Shown here piece by piece: positions 33,253-42,354 of a stretch of 64,000 nt of DNA (position 1 is its first letter; the number at the start of each line of letters is the position of its first letter). The stretch is taken from positions 2,294,001 to 2,358,000 of the forward strand of contig NZ_AP022588.1 of assembly GCF_010731735.1 (NCBI RefSeq). The letters run 5' to 3'. The position numbers were made by a program, and so were the translations under genes. Origin of the DNA: Mycolicibacterium sediminis (GTDB lineage: Bacteria; Actinomycetota; Actinomycetes; Mycobacteriales; Mycobacteriaceae). The notes under the pieces are model-generated. The model was not told the origin of the DNA and searched no databases. It saw only the letters and a program-made list of their open reading frames with translations.

Positions 33253-34431
33253 ATGAACGCACCATTCGTCGTTCGACCCATGCAGTATTCGGCCTCCGCG
33301 AAGCGCTTCCTGCGCACGCCCACCTTCGGCATCCTGAGCACCCATCCTCCGACGCTGTGCGGACTCGCGACGTTCAGCGTCGCGCTCGCCGTGAACCTCG
33401 GCGACCTGGGCGCCGAGGTCGGCGTGGTGCAGATCGAGGACGGACCCCCCTCGCAGAACGACCGCGTCGTCGGTCACCTCGTCAACGGGTCCCCGGCATC
33501 GATCGCGGCCTGCTCGGCCCTGCTGAACCGCAACGACGTCGCGATCATCCAGCACGAGTACGGCCTCTACGGCGGAACCGACGGCGACGAGGTCGTCGAG
33601 ATCATGCGCGGACTGACCGTCCCGGCCATCGTCGTCGCCCACACAGTCCTGAAAGACCCGACGCCGCATCAACGTTCGGTCCTAGAGGACGTCGTCCGCC
33701 TCGCCGACCAGGTGGTCGTCATGTCCGACACGGCACGGGAAAGGCTGCGTTCCGGCTTCGCCGTCGACCCGGCCAAGGTCGTCACCATTCCTCACGGTGC
33801 GGCCCTGCCCACCACCCCCGCGCTCAAGCGCTCCGGCCGGCCCACCCTGCTGACCTGGGGTCTCATCGGCCCGGGCAAGGGCATCGAGCGGGTCATCGAG
33901 GCGATGGTGTCGCTCAAGCAGCTGCCCGGACGTCCGCAGTACCTGATCGCCGGCCAGACCCACCCCAAGGTCCTCGCCAGCCAAGGCGAGGCCTACCGCG
34001 AGGGCCTGGTCGAGCAGGCCGAGCGGCTCGGCGTATCCGACTGCGTGTCGTTCGACGCCCGCTACCGGAGCCCCAAGTCCGTCACCGCGCTGATCCAGAC
34101 CGCCGCGGCCGTCGTGCTTCCCTACGACTCCAAGGACCAGGTCACCTCCGGCGTACTGGTCGACTCGCTGGCCAGCGGACGGCCCGTGGTCGCGACCGCC
34201 TTCCCGCACGCGACGGAACTGCTCAGCGGCGGAGCAGGATCCGTCGTCGGCCACGACGACGCGGCCGGACTGGTGAACGTCCTCAACAAGTTGCTCACCG
34301 ACCCGCGGGTCGCCGGGACCATGGCCAACGAGGCCCGACAGCTCGCCCCGACGATGGCCTGGCCGGTGGTCGCCGCGGCGTACGTCGACGTGGCGCAACG
34401 GCTCCTCTCGGCGCGGGCGGCAGTGGCGTGA
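33253..34431 (+). CDS. GT4-type glycosyltransferase, copy 1
   Basis: 392 residues. The N-terminal Rossmann half begins THPPTLCGLATFSVALA, the donor half has RPTLLTWGLIGPGKGIERVIEA and the GT4 signature near VLPYDSKDQVTSGVLVDSLASGRPV. This is a retaining GT-B glycosyltransferase. Operon context (an alpha-alpha barrel protein and a GH130 protein immediately downstream) suggests mannose-type oligosaccharides, but donor and acceptor are not proved. A second copy of the same length lies at 46363-47541. Its stop overlaps the next start (GTGA). Confidence 0.9.
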   Translation: MNAPFVVRPMQYSASAKRFLRTPTFGILSTHPPTLCGLATFSVALAVNLGDLGAEVGVVQIEDGPPSQNDRVVGHLVNGSPASIAACSALLNRNDVAIIQHEYGLYGGTDGDEVVEIMRGLTVPAIVVAHTVLKDPTPHQRSVLEDVVRLADQVVVMSDTARERLRSGFAVDPAKVVTIPHGAALPTTPALKRSGRPTLLTWGLIGPGKGIERVIEAMVSLKQLPGRPQYLIAGQTHPKVLASQGEAYREGLVEQAERLGVSDCVSFDARYRSPKSVTALIQTAAAVVLPYDSKDQVTSGVLVDSLASGRPVVATAFPHATELLSGGAGSVVGHDDAAGLVNVLNKLLTDPRVAGTMANEARQLAPTMAWPVVAAAYVDVAQRLLSARAAVA

Positions 34432-35438
34432 CTGCGATCCCGTTCGATCACCTGTTGTCACTCACCGACCACAAGGGCACCTTCGAGCACGCGCTGCTGA
34501 CGGTGCCGCGCCGCGAACACGGGTACTGCGTCGACGACATGGCCCGCGTCCTCGTCGTCGCGACCATCGAGCCCGACACCACCGGGCTGATGAACGGGCT
34601 CGCCGGCAAGGCGCTGCGGTTCCTCAACGACGCGCAGTCCTTCAATGGCGCCTGCCGCAACCGGATGGACGTCGGCGGGCACTGGACCGACCTCCCCACC
34701 ACCGAGGACCACTGGGGTCGCTGCCTCTGGGCGCTGGGCACCGCCGCCGCCCACAGCGACGTCAGCCTGGTCCGCAAGCTGGCGGTCATCCAGTTCGACC
34801 GGGCCGCCGCGATGCGGTCGCGCTGGCCGCGGGCGATGGCGTTCGCCGCCGTGGGCGCCGCCGAACTGCTGACCGTCGAACCCGGCCACCGCGCTGCCGT
34901 CGCACTGCTCACCGACTACGTGTCGACCCTCGACCCGCCCACCGGAGACGCGGCCTGGCCGTGGCCCGAGCCCCGACTCACCTACGCCAATGCCGTTCTC
35001 GCCGAAGCGATGATCGCCGCCGGCGTCGCACTCGAACGCGCCGACCTGCGCGACCGGGGTCTGGACCTGCTGGAGTGGCTCGTCGGCTACGAGACCTCCG
35101 ACGGACACCTCTCACCCACCCCGGTGGGGGGACGCGGACCGGACGACGCCCAGCCCGGATTCGATCAGCAGCCCATTGAGATCGCCGCGATCGCCGCCGC
35201 CTGCGGCCGTGCCGCCGACGCAGATCCCCGGTCCATCTGGCCCGAGACCGTCCTGCTCGCCCAGGCCTGGTTCAACGGCGCCAACGACGCCGGCCTGACC
35301 ATGTGGGATCCGGCGACCGGCGGCGGCTTCGACGGGCTGCACGCCGACGGTGTCAACCAGAATCAGGGCGCCGAGTCGACGCTCGCCGCGATGGCCACCA
35401 TGCAGCTGGCTCGCCGTTACACCCCTGTCCCACTGTGA
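34428..35438 (+). CDS. Alpha/alpha-barrel glycoside-related protein
   Basis: 336 residues with a GTG start overlapping the glycosyltransferase stop. It is helical throughout, with repeated hairpins typical of six-hairpin glycosidases: YCVDDMARVLVV near the start, WGRCLWALGTAA, RSRWPRAMAFAAVGAAELL, and a final GGGFDGLHADGVNQNQGAEST. The last motif, NxNxGAEST, is conserved in companions of GT4/GH130 clusters. The probable role is an oligosaccharide-active or binding enzyme in the same pathway as its neighbours. Confidence 0.75.
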   Translation: MTAIPFDHLLSLTDHKGTFEHALLTVPRREHGYCVDDMARVLVVATIEPDTTGLMNGLAGKALRFLNDAQSFNGACRNRMDVGGHWTDLPTTEDHWGRCLWALGTAAAHSDVSLVRKLAVIQFDRAAAMRSRWPRAMAFAAVGAAELLTVEPGHRAAVALLTDYVSTLDPPTGDAAWPWPEPRLTYANAVLAEAMIAAGVALERADLRDRGLDLLEWLVGYETSDGHLSPTPVGGRGPDDAQPGFDQQPIEIAAIAAACGRAADADPRSIWPETVLLAQAWFNGANDAGLTMWDPATGGGFDGLHADGVNQNQGAESTLAAMATMQLARRYTPVPL

Positions 35439-36913
35439 CTTCGGGGACGTCCCCGCTCGCCACGCGGCTCCCGCAGCGCGTCGCAGCCGACCCGTCGCGT
35501 GTCATCACCCAACTCTTCGTCCCCGGGCAGGAGGGCTTCGAGCAACAGGAATCGCGTGCCAGCGCCGTGCTCAAGCGCATTCTCGCGCTCAGCGACGACG
35601 ACGTGGACGCCGCCCTGAGCGACCTCGCGGTCCGCTTCGACGGACGCCACCGCGACCTGAACGGCACATTCGCCCGGCACGCCCGTGAACTCGCCGACCG
35701 GCTCGACCCCGATCGCGACCTCTCCGCGGCAAGGACGCTGCTGCTCGGTGCCACGTTCACCAGCGAGTACTCGATCGAGGGTGCGGCACTGTGCAACCCG
35801 AGCATCGTCGCCCACCCCGACCAGGCGGGAGTGCCCGCAGGCAGCCTGCGCTTCGCGATGAGCGTCCGTGGAATAGGGGAGGGGCACCGCTCCACCATCG
35901 GGTTCCGCAGCGGCGTCGTGGACGCCTCCGGCCGGGCCGTCATCGACGTCGCCGGTCCGTTCGCCGGAACCGCAGCCGCCACGCCCGCGCCGCTGGACAA
36001 GGCCGTCTTCCGTGCCGAGCTCGCCGGGGTGCGGGGCGCCGGTGAGGTGGCCGACTTCGTCCTCCGCGCGCTCGGCGACCGGTTCACGCACGGTCAACTC
36101 GAGGAGCGGCTCGCCAAACTCCGCAGGGGCCTGGCCACCCGTAACCGCGCCGAGCAGACCATCGCCCTGGTCCGGGACATCGCCGAACGGTTCTACGCCG
36201 TCGAGTTCGACTCCGAGACAGAGCTTTCCGAGCGCGTGCTCTGGCCGGCAATCGCTGCCGAGGGGGCGGGCATGGAGGACGCCCGATTCGTCCGCTTCAC
36301 CGAGGACGACGGCTCGGTCAGCTACTACGCGACCTACACCGCCTACAGCGGCTCCACCATCAGCCAGCAGTTGCTGACCACCACCGACTTCAGGTCGTTC
36401 ACCTCGGGGCCACTCGTCGGACCCGCCGCGGCCAACAAGGGTCTCGCGCTGTTCCCCCGCAAGATCGGCGGCCTATACGCGGCCATGTCGCGCGCGGACC
36501 GCGAGAACAACACCGTCGCGTTCGCCGACCACCTGTCGGTGTGGCCGAGCGCGTCCCCGTGCCAGACGCCGACCGAGTCGTGGGAGGCACTGCAGCTCGG
36601 AAACTGCGGCGCACCAATCGAAACCGAGGCCGGCTGGCTCGTGCTCACCCACGGCGTGGGCCCCATGCGCACCTACAGCATCGGCGCACTCCTGCTCGAC
36701 CTCGACGACCCGACCACCGTCATCGGCCGGCTGCGGCACCCGCTGCTGAGCCCCGCGCCCGACGAGCAGAACGGCTACGTGCCCAACGTCGTCTACTCCT
36801 GTGGAGCGCTCGTCCACGCCGACACCCTGGTGATCCCGTACGGCATCGCCGACGGCGCGATCGGCCTGGCGACCGTCCCCCTGCCCGACCTGGTGGCCGA
36901 GCTGACCGCATGA
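35435..36913 (+). CDS. GH130 family mannoside phosphorylase or mannosidase
   Basis: 492 residues; its GTG overlaps the stop of the gene before (GTGA). Blocks typical of GH130 five-bladed beta-propeller enzymes are present: LCNPSIVAHPD, GFRSGVVD, GMEDARFVRFTEDDG, ATYTAYSG and NKGLALFPRKIGG. GH130 enzymes act on beta-mannosides, by phosphorolysis or hydrolysis; which applies here is not decided by these motifs. Third gene of a translationally coupled operon with the GT4 enzyme and the barrel protein. Confidence 0.85.
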   Translation: MTSGTSPLATRLPQRVAADPSRVITQLFVPGQEGFEQQESRASAVLKRILALSDDDVDAALSDLAVRFDGRHRDLNGTFARHARELADRLDPDRDLSAARTLLLGATFTSEYSIEGAALCNPSIVAHPDQAGVPAGSLRFAMSVRGIGEGHRSTIGFRSGVVDASGRAVIDVAGPFAGTAAATPAPLDKAVFRAELAGVRGAGEVADFVLRALGDRFTHGQLEERLAKLRRGLATRNRAEQTIALVRDIAERFYAVEFDSETELSERVLWPAIAAEGAGMEDARFVRFTEDDGSVSYYATYTAYSGSTISQQLLTTTDFRSFTSGPLVGPAAANKGLALFPRKIGGLYAAMSRADRENNTVAFADHLSVWPSASPCQTPTESWEALQLGNCGAPIETEAGWLVLTHGVGPMRTYSIGALLLDLDDPTTVIGRLRHPLLSPAPDEQNGYVPNVVYSCGALVHADTLVIPYGIADGAIGLATVPLPDLVAELTA

Positions 36914-37051
36914 CGTGCCACGTTGCCGCTCACACCGGCCGTCCGTAGGCTGAGCCCAACGCCGTTGCGCGTCGCCGTCCGGACCCCCGTGATCGGCGAC
37001 GCCCCGGCTGCCGGGGTGACACCACCGCCCGCTCGACGGACCGAGGACGCC

Positions 37052-38158
37052 ATGGCCATCGCCGACATCGCCGAATACGCCCATCTCAGCTCCGACGACG
37101 TCGAACGCCTCGCAATCGACCTCGACCTGATCCGCCGCGACGTCGAGAAGTCCCTCGGCGCCGACGACGCGGCCTACATCAAGCGGGCCATCGCCTTCCA
37201 GCGCGTGCTCGACGTGGCGGCCCGCGTGGTCATCGCCGGGAGCCGGTCGCGCGGCGGCTGGTGGGCCGGCACCCTCGCGCTGGCCTACGCCAAGTCCGTC
37301 GAGAACATGGAGCTGGCCCATAACATCAGCCACGGCCAGTGGGACTGGATGAACGACCCCGAGATCCACTCGACGACCTGGGAGTGGGACCAGGTGGGCT
37401 CGTCGGCACAGTGGCGCTACTCGCACAACTACCGCCACCACGTGTTCAGCAACATCGTCGGCGTCGACGACGATCTCGGCTTCGGTGTCATGCGCGTCAC
37501 CCGTGACCAGGCCTGGGAACGTCAACATCTGTTCCAGCCGCTGCGGAACGTCCTGCTGGCAGCGGGTTTCGAGTGGGGCATCGGCCTGCACGACTTCTAC
37601 TCCGAGCGTGACCGCGTCGAGAGCCCGGAGGCCAAGTCCGAAGAGCGCTGGGTGTTCATTCGCAAGATCGCCCGCCAGATGGGTAAGGACTACGTGCTCG
37701 TGCCCGCGCTCAGCGGGCGACGGTGGCGCCGCACCCTGGGCGCCAACGTCACGGCCAACGTGCTGCGCAACGTCTGGACCAACGTCGTCATCCTCTGCGG
37801 GCACTTCCCCGACGGCGCACACAAGTTCGACGAGGCCGTCCTCGAGAACGAGACCCGCGGCGAGTGGTACCTCCGGCAGATGCTCGGTGCCGCGAACTTC
37901 ACCGCCGGCCGCGCGCTGGCCTTCTCCACCGGCGGCCTCTGCTACCAGATCGAGCACCACCTGTTCCCCGAACTGCCGAGCAACCGGCACCACGAGATCA
38001 GCCTGCGGGTCAGGGCGCTGTGCGAGGAGTACGGCCTGCCCTACGCGACGGCTTCGCTTCCGCGGCAGTACTTCTCGACGCTGAGCACCATCCACCGCCT
38101 CGCAGTGCCCGATGACTTCCGGCCGATCAAGCGGCTGCGCGAGCGCCTGCGGGTCTAG
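37052..38158 (+). CDS. Membrane fatty-acyl desaturase, DesA3-like
   Basis: 368 residues. All three His boxes of membrane di-iron desaturases are visible: HNISHG (HxxxH), HNYRHH (HxxHH) and QIEHHLFP (QxxHH). The overall sequence resembles mycobacterial DesA3, the stearoyl-CoA delta-9 desaturase, with the shared GQWDWMNDPEIHSTTWEW stretch, but it ends earlier and lacks DesA3's long C-terminal tail. It is probably a related desaturase with its own substrate. It is followed after 5 bases by a small gene, perhaps co-transcribed. Confidence 0.92.
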   Translation: MAIADIAEYAHLSSDDVERLAIDLDLIRRDVEKSLGADDAAYIKRAIAFQRVLDVAARVVIAGSRSRGGWWAGTLALAYAKSVENMELAHNISHGQWDWMNDPEIHSTTWEWDQVGSSAQWRYSHNYRHHVFSNIVGVDDDLGFGVMRVTRDQAWERQHLFQPLRNVLLAAGFEWGIGLHDFYSERDRVESPEAKSEERWVFIRKIARQMGKDYVLVPALSGRRWRRTLGANVTANVLRNVWTNVVILCGHFPDGAHKFDEAVLENETRGEWYLRQMLGAANFTAGRALAFSTGGLCYQIEHHLFPELPSNRHHEISLRVRALCEEYGLPYATASLPRQYFSTLSTIHRLAVPDDFRPIKRLRERLRV

Positions 38159-38163
38159 GTCCC

Positions 38164-38580
38164 GTGAGGTCGACGTTCGCCGCCGACGTCCAGGTGATCG
38201 TGGGGCCGGTGCTCGCCGAGCGCGGGTTCGTCCTCGACGAGGTGGACGACCTGCCCGACGAGGGCGGCAGAGAGCGTCACGTCGTCTACTACCGGTCGGC
38301 GGACTGCAAGATCCAGGTCTATCAGTCCATCCGCGACGGCGAGGTCAACGTCATGATCGGCGCGCTGGCCGCTGCGAACGCGTTCGGCCTGCGCGCGGAG
38401 AAGTGGCAGTTCCTCGGCAGGTTCACCGACCGTCCCGGCGAGGTGACCGCGGACATGATCAGTGCGGCGAAAGCCGAATTCCGCTCGTATGCAAACCCGC
38501 TGGAGTGGGTGCGCGACCGCATCGTCACCCAGTGGGACGCGGCGCGCCGCGGCATCCTCGAGATGTACGGGTCGGTGTAA
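38164..38580 (+). CDS. Hypothetical protein (138 aa)
   Basis: GTG start 5 bases after the desaturase stop, so the two are likely co-transcribed. Soluble, mixed alpha/beta, with VVYYRSADCKIQVYQSIRDGE and a C-terminal helix AARRGILEMYG. It resembles proteins of the 'uncharacterised, DUF-type' class common in mycobacteria with a conserved GEVNVMIG stretch. No catalytic residues are apparent. Confidence 0.7.
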   Translation: MRSTFAADVQVIVGPVLAERGFVLDEVDDLPDEGGRERHVVYYRSADCKIQVYQSIRDGEVNVMIGALAAANAFGLRAEKWQFLGRFTDRPGEVTADMISAAKAEFRSYANPLEWVRDRIVTQWDAARRGILEMYGSV

Positions 38581-38585
38581 CGGGC

Positions 38586-38957
38586 TCACCCGTCGGAGCT
38601 GAAGCGAGGCTCCGATCCGACGACGTGGACCTCGCCCCAGTCGCCCTCGACGACAATGGACTCACCGTCGCGCCGGAGCACGTCGACGCTGCCCAGGTCC
38701 GTCTCGCCCGCGGCATCGGTGGAGGACGTCGTCGACCGCCGCAGCCAGTCGATCCGGGAGGCCGCCGGGAAGGTCAGCGTCCCGGGTTCGTAGCAGTGGT
38801 GCTCACCGACGCGCGGCGGGTGGTACGCGGGATGGTCGGGAGTCAGCACGGCGTCCAGCGCGAAGGTCAGCGACGAGCCGTCCTGGGCGATGGAGAGGAC
38901 GAAGCTGTCCTCGAGGTAGACGCCGCTCAGTCCGGAGAAGGCCGCGTAGTCGATCAC
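38586..38957 (-). CDS. Hypothetical protein (123 aa)
   Basis: GTG start (MIDYAAFSGLSGVYLEDSFV) just downstream of the membrane protein gene on the same strand. Beta-rich and soluble, with a HHCYEPGTLTFP segment and an acidic end. Likely a small barrel-like protein of a family widespread in actinobacteria. No function known. Convergent with the gene on its left with only 5 bases between stops. Confidence 0.65.
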   Translation of the reverse strand: MIDYAAFSGLSGVYLEDSFVLSIAQDGSSLTFALDAVLTPDHPAYHPPRVGEHHCYEPGTLTFPAASRIDWLRRSTTSSTDAAGETDLGSVDVLRRDGESIVVEGDWGEVHVVGSEPRFSSDG

Positions 38958-38964
38958 GCGGGCG

Positions 38965-39372
38965 TCAGATCGGGCCCGCCAGGTCGGCCATCGCGTACGC
39001 CCCCCACAGCATCGTCAGCTGGATGACACAACCCAGCAGGGGCGCCCAGAATGCCACCCGACGCCGAGCGAGGTAGTAGATCGCCAGGCCGACGAAGAAG
39101 ACGCCGACGGGGATGGACCCCACGGCAGTCCACATCGCCCGGCCGATCCACGCCTCGTCACCGCAGTCGACGTAGGCGCAGTTGTCGATGCTCATCGGCA
39201 GCGCGATGAACAGCATGAAGGCGATCGGCCACAGCCCCACCTGAGCGAGCATCAGCAGGACGCTGACGACGGTGTCCGCGACCCGGCCGCCACTGCCACC
39301 GGTCGACCCGATGACGTCGGTCCCGCCATGCTGATCCGACACCGAGCCCGGCCCCTCAAACGCGTCCGACAC
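38965..39372 (-). CDS. Small membrane protein (135 aa)
   Basis: GTG start with GGAGGGGG about 5 bases upstream. A Gly/Ser-rich N-terminal tail precedes three to four membrane segments (VVSVLLMLAQVGLWPIAFMLFIA; WTAVGSIPVGVFFVGLAIYYLA; FWAPLLGCVIQLTMLWGAY). An outside loop has two Cys (NCAYVDCGDE) that probably form a disulphide. It forms an operon with the 123-residue gene, whose start follows 8 bases after its stop codon. Confidence 0.75.
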   Translation of the reverse strand: MSDAFEGPGSVSDQHGGTDVIGSTGGSGGRVADTVVSVLLMLAQVGLWPIAFMLFIALPMSIDNCAYVDCGDEAWIGRAMWTAVGSIPVGVFFVGLAIYYLARRRVAFWAPLLGCVIQLTMLWGAYAMADLAGPI

Positions 39373-39515
39373 GTCGTCCCCCTCCGCCGTGGAAAGCCTA
39401 TCGCCGTCCGGAGGATGGCTCTGTCGGCAAAACCGCACTCGTGCGGCGGAAGGCATGCCATCATTCCGCCCGGGGGTCGGTGCGTCGCGTCGGCGAGACG
39501 AAGGGTTGGTGTCGC

Positions 39516-41138
39516 GTGCGAGACGTACCGGTGCGAGTACGTCCCGTCGGCTATGCGGGATTCCTGCTGGGCTCGACGGCGGCTGCGCTGCTCCTCGGCG
39601 CGGGGATCGCCCAGGCTGACGAAGGCCCGTCGGCGGCGACCGCCGGTGCGCCCGGAGCGAGCAGCGAGCAGTCGAAGGCCACCTCGGGCCTGGGTCCCAC
39701 GGCGGGTACCGGCCCGGCAGCATTGCAGGGCATCGGGGGACTGTCCGGCTCCACCGAGCGGACGGGTGGACCCACCACGGGCCTCTCGACGCCGACCACC
39801 CGCGTCGGCAACGGCCGCGAGGGCGGCATCTCGGCCACCCGGTCCGACGACACGCCTCGCAGCGGTCGCTCAACGCTCATCAGCATCCCGTCCACGGCAC
39901 GGCCGACGACGCAACGAACCGCGACGTCGCCGTGGGGCCTCACCACCGGATCGACCCGCGCCAATCTGTCTACGGTGCAACCCGATACGACGGGGTCGAG
40001 CGGCGCGCAGCTGCCCACGGCGTCCCCGGCGCCGTCCATCCGCCTGGCGACCACCCCGTCGATTCCCGAGCCGGGCCATCTGGTCCGACAGCTCACCGGC
40101 CTCACCGTCGACGTCACCGCGTTCGGCGCCTCCTTCGTCAACAACATCGCCGTCGAGGTCGCCCGCGGGTTCGGTCCGAAGTTCCTCGGCGGGGGACCGT
40201 ACGTCGCCGTCTCGGCCATCGCCGACGCCGCCGGGAACGTCAGCAAGGTCCTGACCGACACGCCCCTGAACCTGACGTCGACCGGGCCGTTCCCGGTGAA
40301 CTACGGGGTGTTCGAACCGTTGGCGTGGCTCAACCCCAACATCGTGCCCGCGGGTGCGAACGACCCGAGCATCACCGTCACCCCCGAGCATCCGTTGCCG
40401 ATCATCCTGATCAACGGCACGGCGGAACCCTCGGGCTTCAACTGGAGCGTCGGCGCGCCCGTGCTCGCGAACGCCGGCTACAAGGTCTACACCTTCGACT
40501 ACGGCAGGAACGGCTACATCCCGAACTTCTTCGTCAGGGGACTGGGCGACATCGCCGTGTCGGCGCAGGAGCTGTCCGACGAGATCGACACGGTGCTCGC
40601 CGAAACCGGTGCGCCACAGGTGATCCTGATCGGCCACTCGCAGGGCGGCGGGACGCTGCCGGCCTACTACCTCAACGTGCTCGGTGGCAACGCGAAGGTG
40701 TCGCAGTTCATCGGCATCGCCCCGAGCAACCACGGCACCGACGTCAACTTCCTGGCGTACGCGTTCACGCTGCCGGTGTTCGGGCCGCTGTTCTCCGGGG
40801 TGCTGGGGAGGGTCTTCCCGGCTCTCGAGCAGCAGAGCATCACGTCGCAGTTCCAGGAACTCGTCTTCGGCGACGGCGACACCCGGCCCGGCACCATTTA
40901 CACCACGCTGGTGTCGACCTACGACGAGGTGCTGACGCCCTACGAGCGGCAGTTCCTCGACGGCCCGAACGTCACGAACATCGTTCTGCAGGACCAGTAC
41001 CCGGGCTTCCTGGGCGGCCACCTGGGCGTGACCGTCAGCCCCATCACGTGGAACTACGTGCTCGAGGCGCTGGCGTCGAACCCGGCTGCCAGTCCGGCCA
41101 ATCCGCTCATGGCCCCGCTGATCGTCTCCGCCGCATAG
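39516..41138 (+). CDS. Secreted lipase/esterase with long Thr-rich linker
   Basis: About 540 residues from a GTG (VRDVPVRVRPV). The signal peptide ends at GAGIAQA. A Ser/Thr/Pro/Gly-rich linker of about 180 residues, as in cell-wall-spanning mycobacterial proteins, leads to a class-2 lipase domain: VILIGHSQGGG with the nucleophile Ser, IGIAPSNHGTD, and DQYPGFLGGHLGV with the catalytic His. It probably acts at or outside the cell wall on acyl esters. GC codon use is like that of its neighbours. Confidence 0.88.
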   Translation: MRDVPVRVRPVGYAGFLLGSTAAALLLGAGIAQADEGPSAATAGAPGASSEQSKATSGLGPTAGTGPAALQGIGGLSGSTERTGGPTTGLSTPTTRVGNGREGGISATRSDDTPRSGRSTLISIPSTARPTTQRTATSPWGLTTGSTRANLSTVQPDTTGSSGAQLPTASPAPSIRLATTPSIPEPGHLVRQLTGLTVDVTAFGASFVNNIAVEVARGFGPKFLGGGPYVAVSAIADAAGNVSKVLTDTPLNLTSTGPFPVNYGVFEPLAWLNPNIVPAGANDPSITVTPEHPLPIILINGTAEPSGFNWSVGAPVLANAGYKVYTFDYGRNGYIPNFFVRGLGDIAVSAQELSDEIDTVLAETGAPQVILIGHSQGGGTLPAYYLNVLGGNAKVSQFIGIAPSNHGTDVNFLAYAFTLPVFGPLFSGVLGRVFPALEQQSITSQFQELVFGDGDTRPGTIYTTLVSTYDEVLTPYERQFLDGPNVTNIVLQDQYPGFLGGHLGVTVSPITWNYVLEALASNPAASPANPLMAPLIVSAA

Positions 41139-41183
41139 GCCACGTCAGCGGGGGTTGAGTACAGCCGGGAGATGACACACGTA

Positions 41184-41320
41184 GTGCCCGCCTCTGAGCG
41201 ACACGTCGCGACAAGGGCGGAGGCTGGAAATAGTCACCCGCAAGGCAGCCCGTGCCCGTTGACGACGTGGGCGCCGCGACATGGACGTGTTGTCGCGACT
41301 TGTCGCTCAGAGGCGGGCAC
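41184..41320. repeat. Long inverted repeat between convergent genes
   Basis: Two 31-base arms, 41184-41214 and 41290-41320, are reverse complements with one mismatch (start GTGCCCGCCTCTGAGCGACA). They enclose 75 bases. The structure lies between the ends of the lipase gene and the methyltransferase gene. It could be a two-way terminator or a small non-autonomous repeat; I see no second copy in the window. Confidence 0.75.
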
Positions 41321-41386
41321 GAGCAACACGGCCGCCGCACGGCGGGGACCCCAGCGACCGGTAGCCCCAGCCGTTGAGCGCCCGAA

Positions 41387-42283
41387 CTACGCCTTGACGA
41401 GCGTGAACTGACCCAGCTGGCTGATGCCGCGCTTGAAGAAGTCGCTGCAGCCGACCAGGTATTTCATGTACCGGTCGTAGACCTCCTGCGACGTCGCGGC
41501 GACCGCCGCGTCGTGAGCGGCCTCGAGCGCCTCGGCCCACATGTCGAGCGTGCGCACGTAGTGCTCGTCGAGCAGGTGGTTGCGCTCCAGCGTGAACCCG
41601 GCCTCGGCCGACAGGTTGATGATGTCGTCGTCGCTGGGCACCGAACCGCCGGGAAAGATCTCCTTGGCGATGAACCGCATGAACTTGAGGTCGGACATCA
41701 CGATCGGGATGCCCATCTCCGGCCAGCGCTTCAGCGGATGCCCGAGGATCGCCTGGATGACCATGTGGCCACCGCTGGGCAGGTAGCTGCTGCACGCCTT
41801 GAAGAACGGCGCGTAGCGCTCCTGCGGGAAGGCCTCGATCGCCTCGAGGCTGATGATGGCGTCGACGCGTTCGTCGAACTGCTCCCACCCGCGCAGCAGC
41901 ACCCGCCGCGACCGGTCGGTGTCCAACCCGTCGAGCAGTTCCTGGGCGAACTTGCACTGGTTCTTACTCAGCGTCAGCCCGATCACGTTGACGTCGAACT
42001 TCTCGACAGCACGCTGCATGACCGAGCCCCAGCCGCAGCCGATGTCGAGCAACGTCATGCCCGGCTGCAGGTTCAGCTTGCCCAGCGCGAGATCGATCTT
42101 CGCCATCTGCGCTTCTTCGAGCGTCATGTCGTCACGCTCGAAGTACGCACAGCTGTACGTCCGGGACGGGTCCTGGAAGGTCCCGAAGAAGTCATCCGAC
42201 AGGTCGTAGTGCGCCTGTACCTCTTCGAAGTGCGGCTCCATCGAGTCGCCGCCCTTCGACGGGTTCAGCATGGGCTTGGCCAT
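41387..42283 (-). CDS. Cyclopropane mycolic acid synthase-like methyltransferase, variant
   Basis: 298 residues; MAKPMLNPSK start with GGAGGG 9 bases upstream. It has the mycolic-acid methyltransferase frame: HYDLSDDFF, RTYSCAYFERDD, SAM-binding MTLLDIGCGWGSV and VIGLTLSKNQ. The active-site Glu (IEAF), Cys (YSCAYF) and Tyr (EHYVRTLD) are kept, but the usual EHFG reads EAFP, and the His that helps hold bicarbonate in CmaA1/CmaA2 is replaced (MVIQAI in place of MLHTIT). It may have altered or other chemistry. Second of a tandem pair on the same strand. Confidence 0.88.
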   Translation of the reverse strand: MAKPMLNPSKGGDSMEPHFEEVQAHYDLSDDFFGTFQDPSRTYSCAYFERDDMTLEEAQMAKIDLALGKLNLQPGMTLLDIGCGWGSVMQRAVEKFDVNVIGLTLSKNQCKFAQELLDGLDTDRSRRVLLRGWEQFDERVDAIISLEAIEAFPQERYAPFFKACSSYLPSGGHMVIQAILGHPLKRWPEMGIPIVMSDLKFMRFIAKEIFPGGSVPSDDDIINLSAEAGFTLERNHLLDEHYVRTLDMWAEALEAAHDAAVAATSQEVYDRYMKYLVGCSDFFKRGISQLGQFTLVKA

Positions 42284-42354
42284 CCCCGACCGCCCTCCAT
42301 CCGTGTTGCGGACCATTTAGTTGATGTGGTGGTGCTAGCGCGTCGAGACGCGGG

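Noticed and set aside
36473..38095. 540-codon leftward frame opposite GH130 and desaturase genes
   Set aside because: The + strand carries full motifs of both enzymes; this frame has no domain and no ribosome site.
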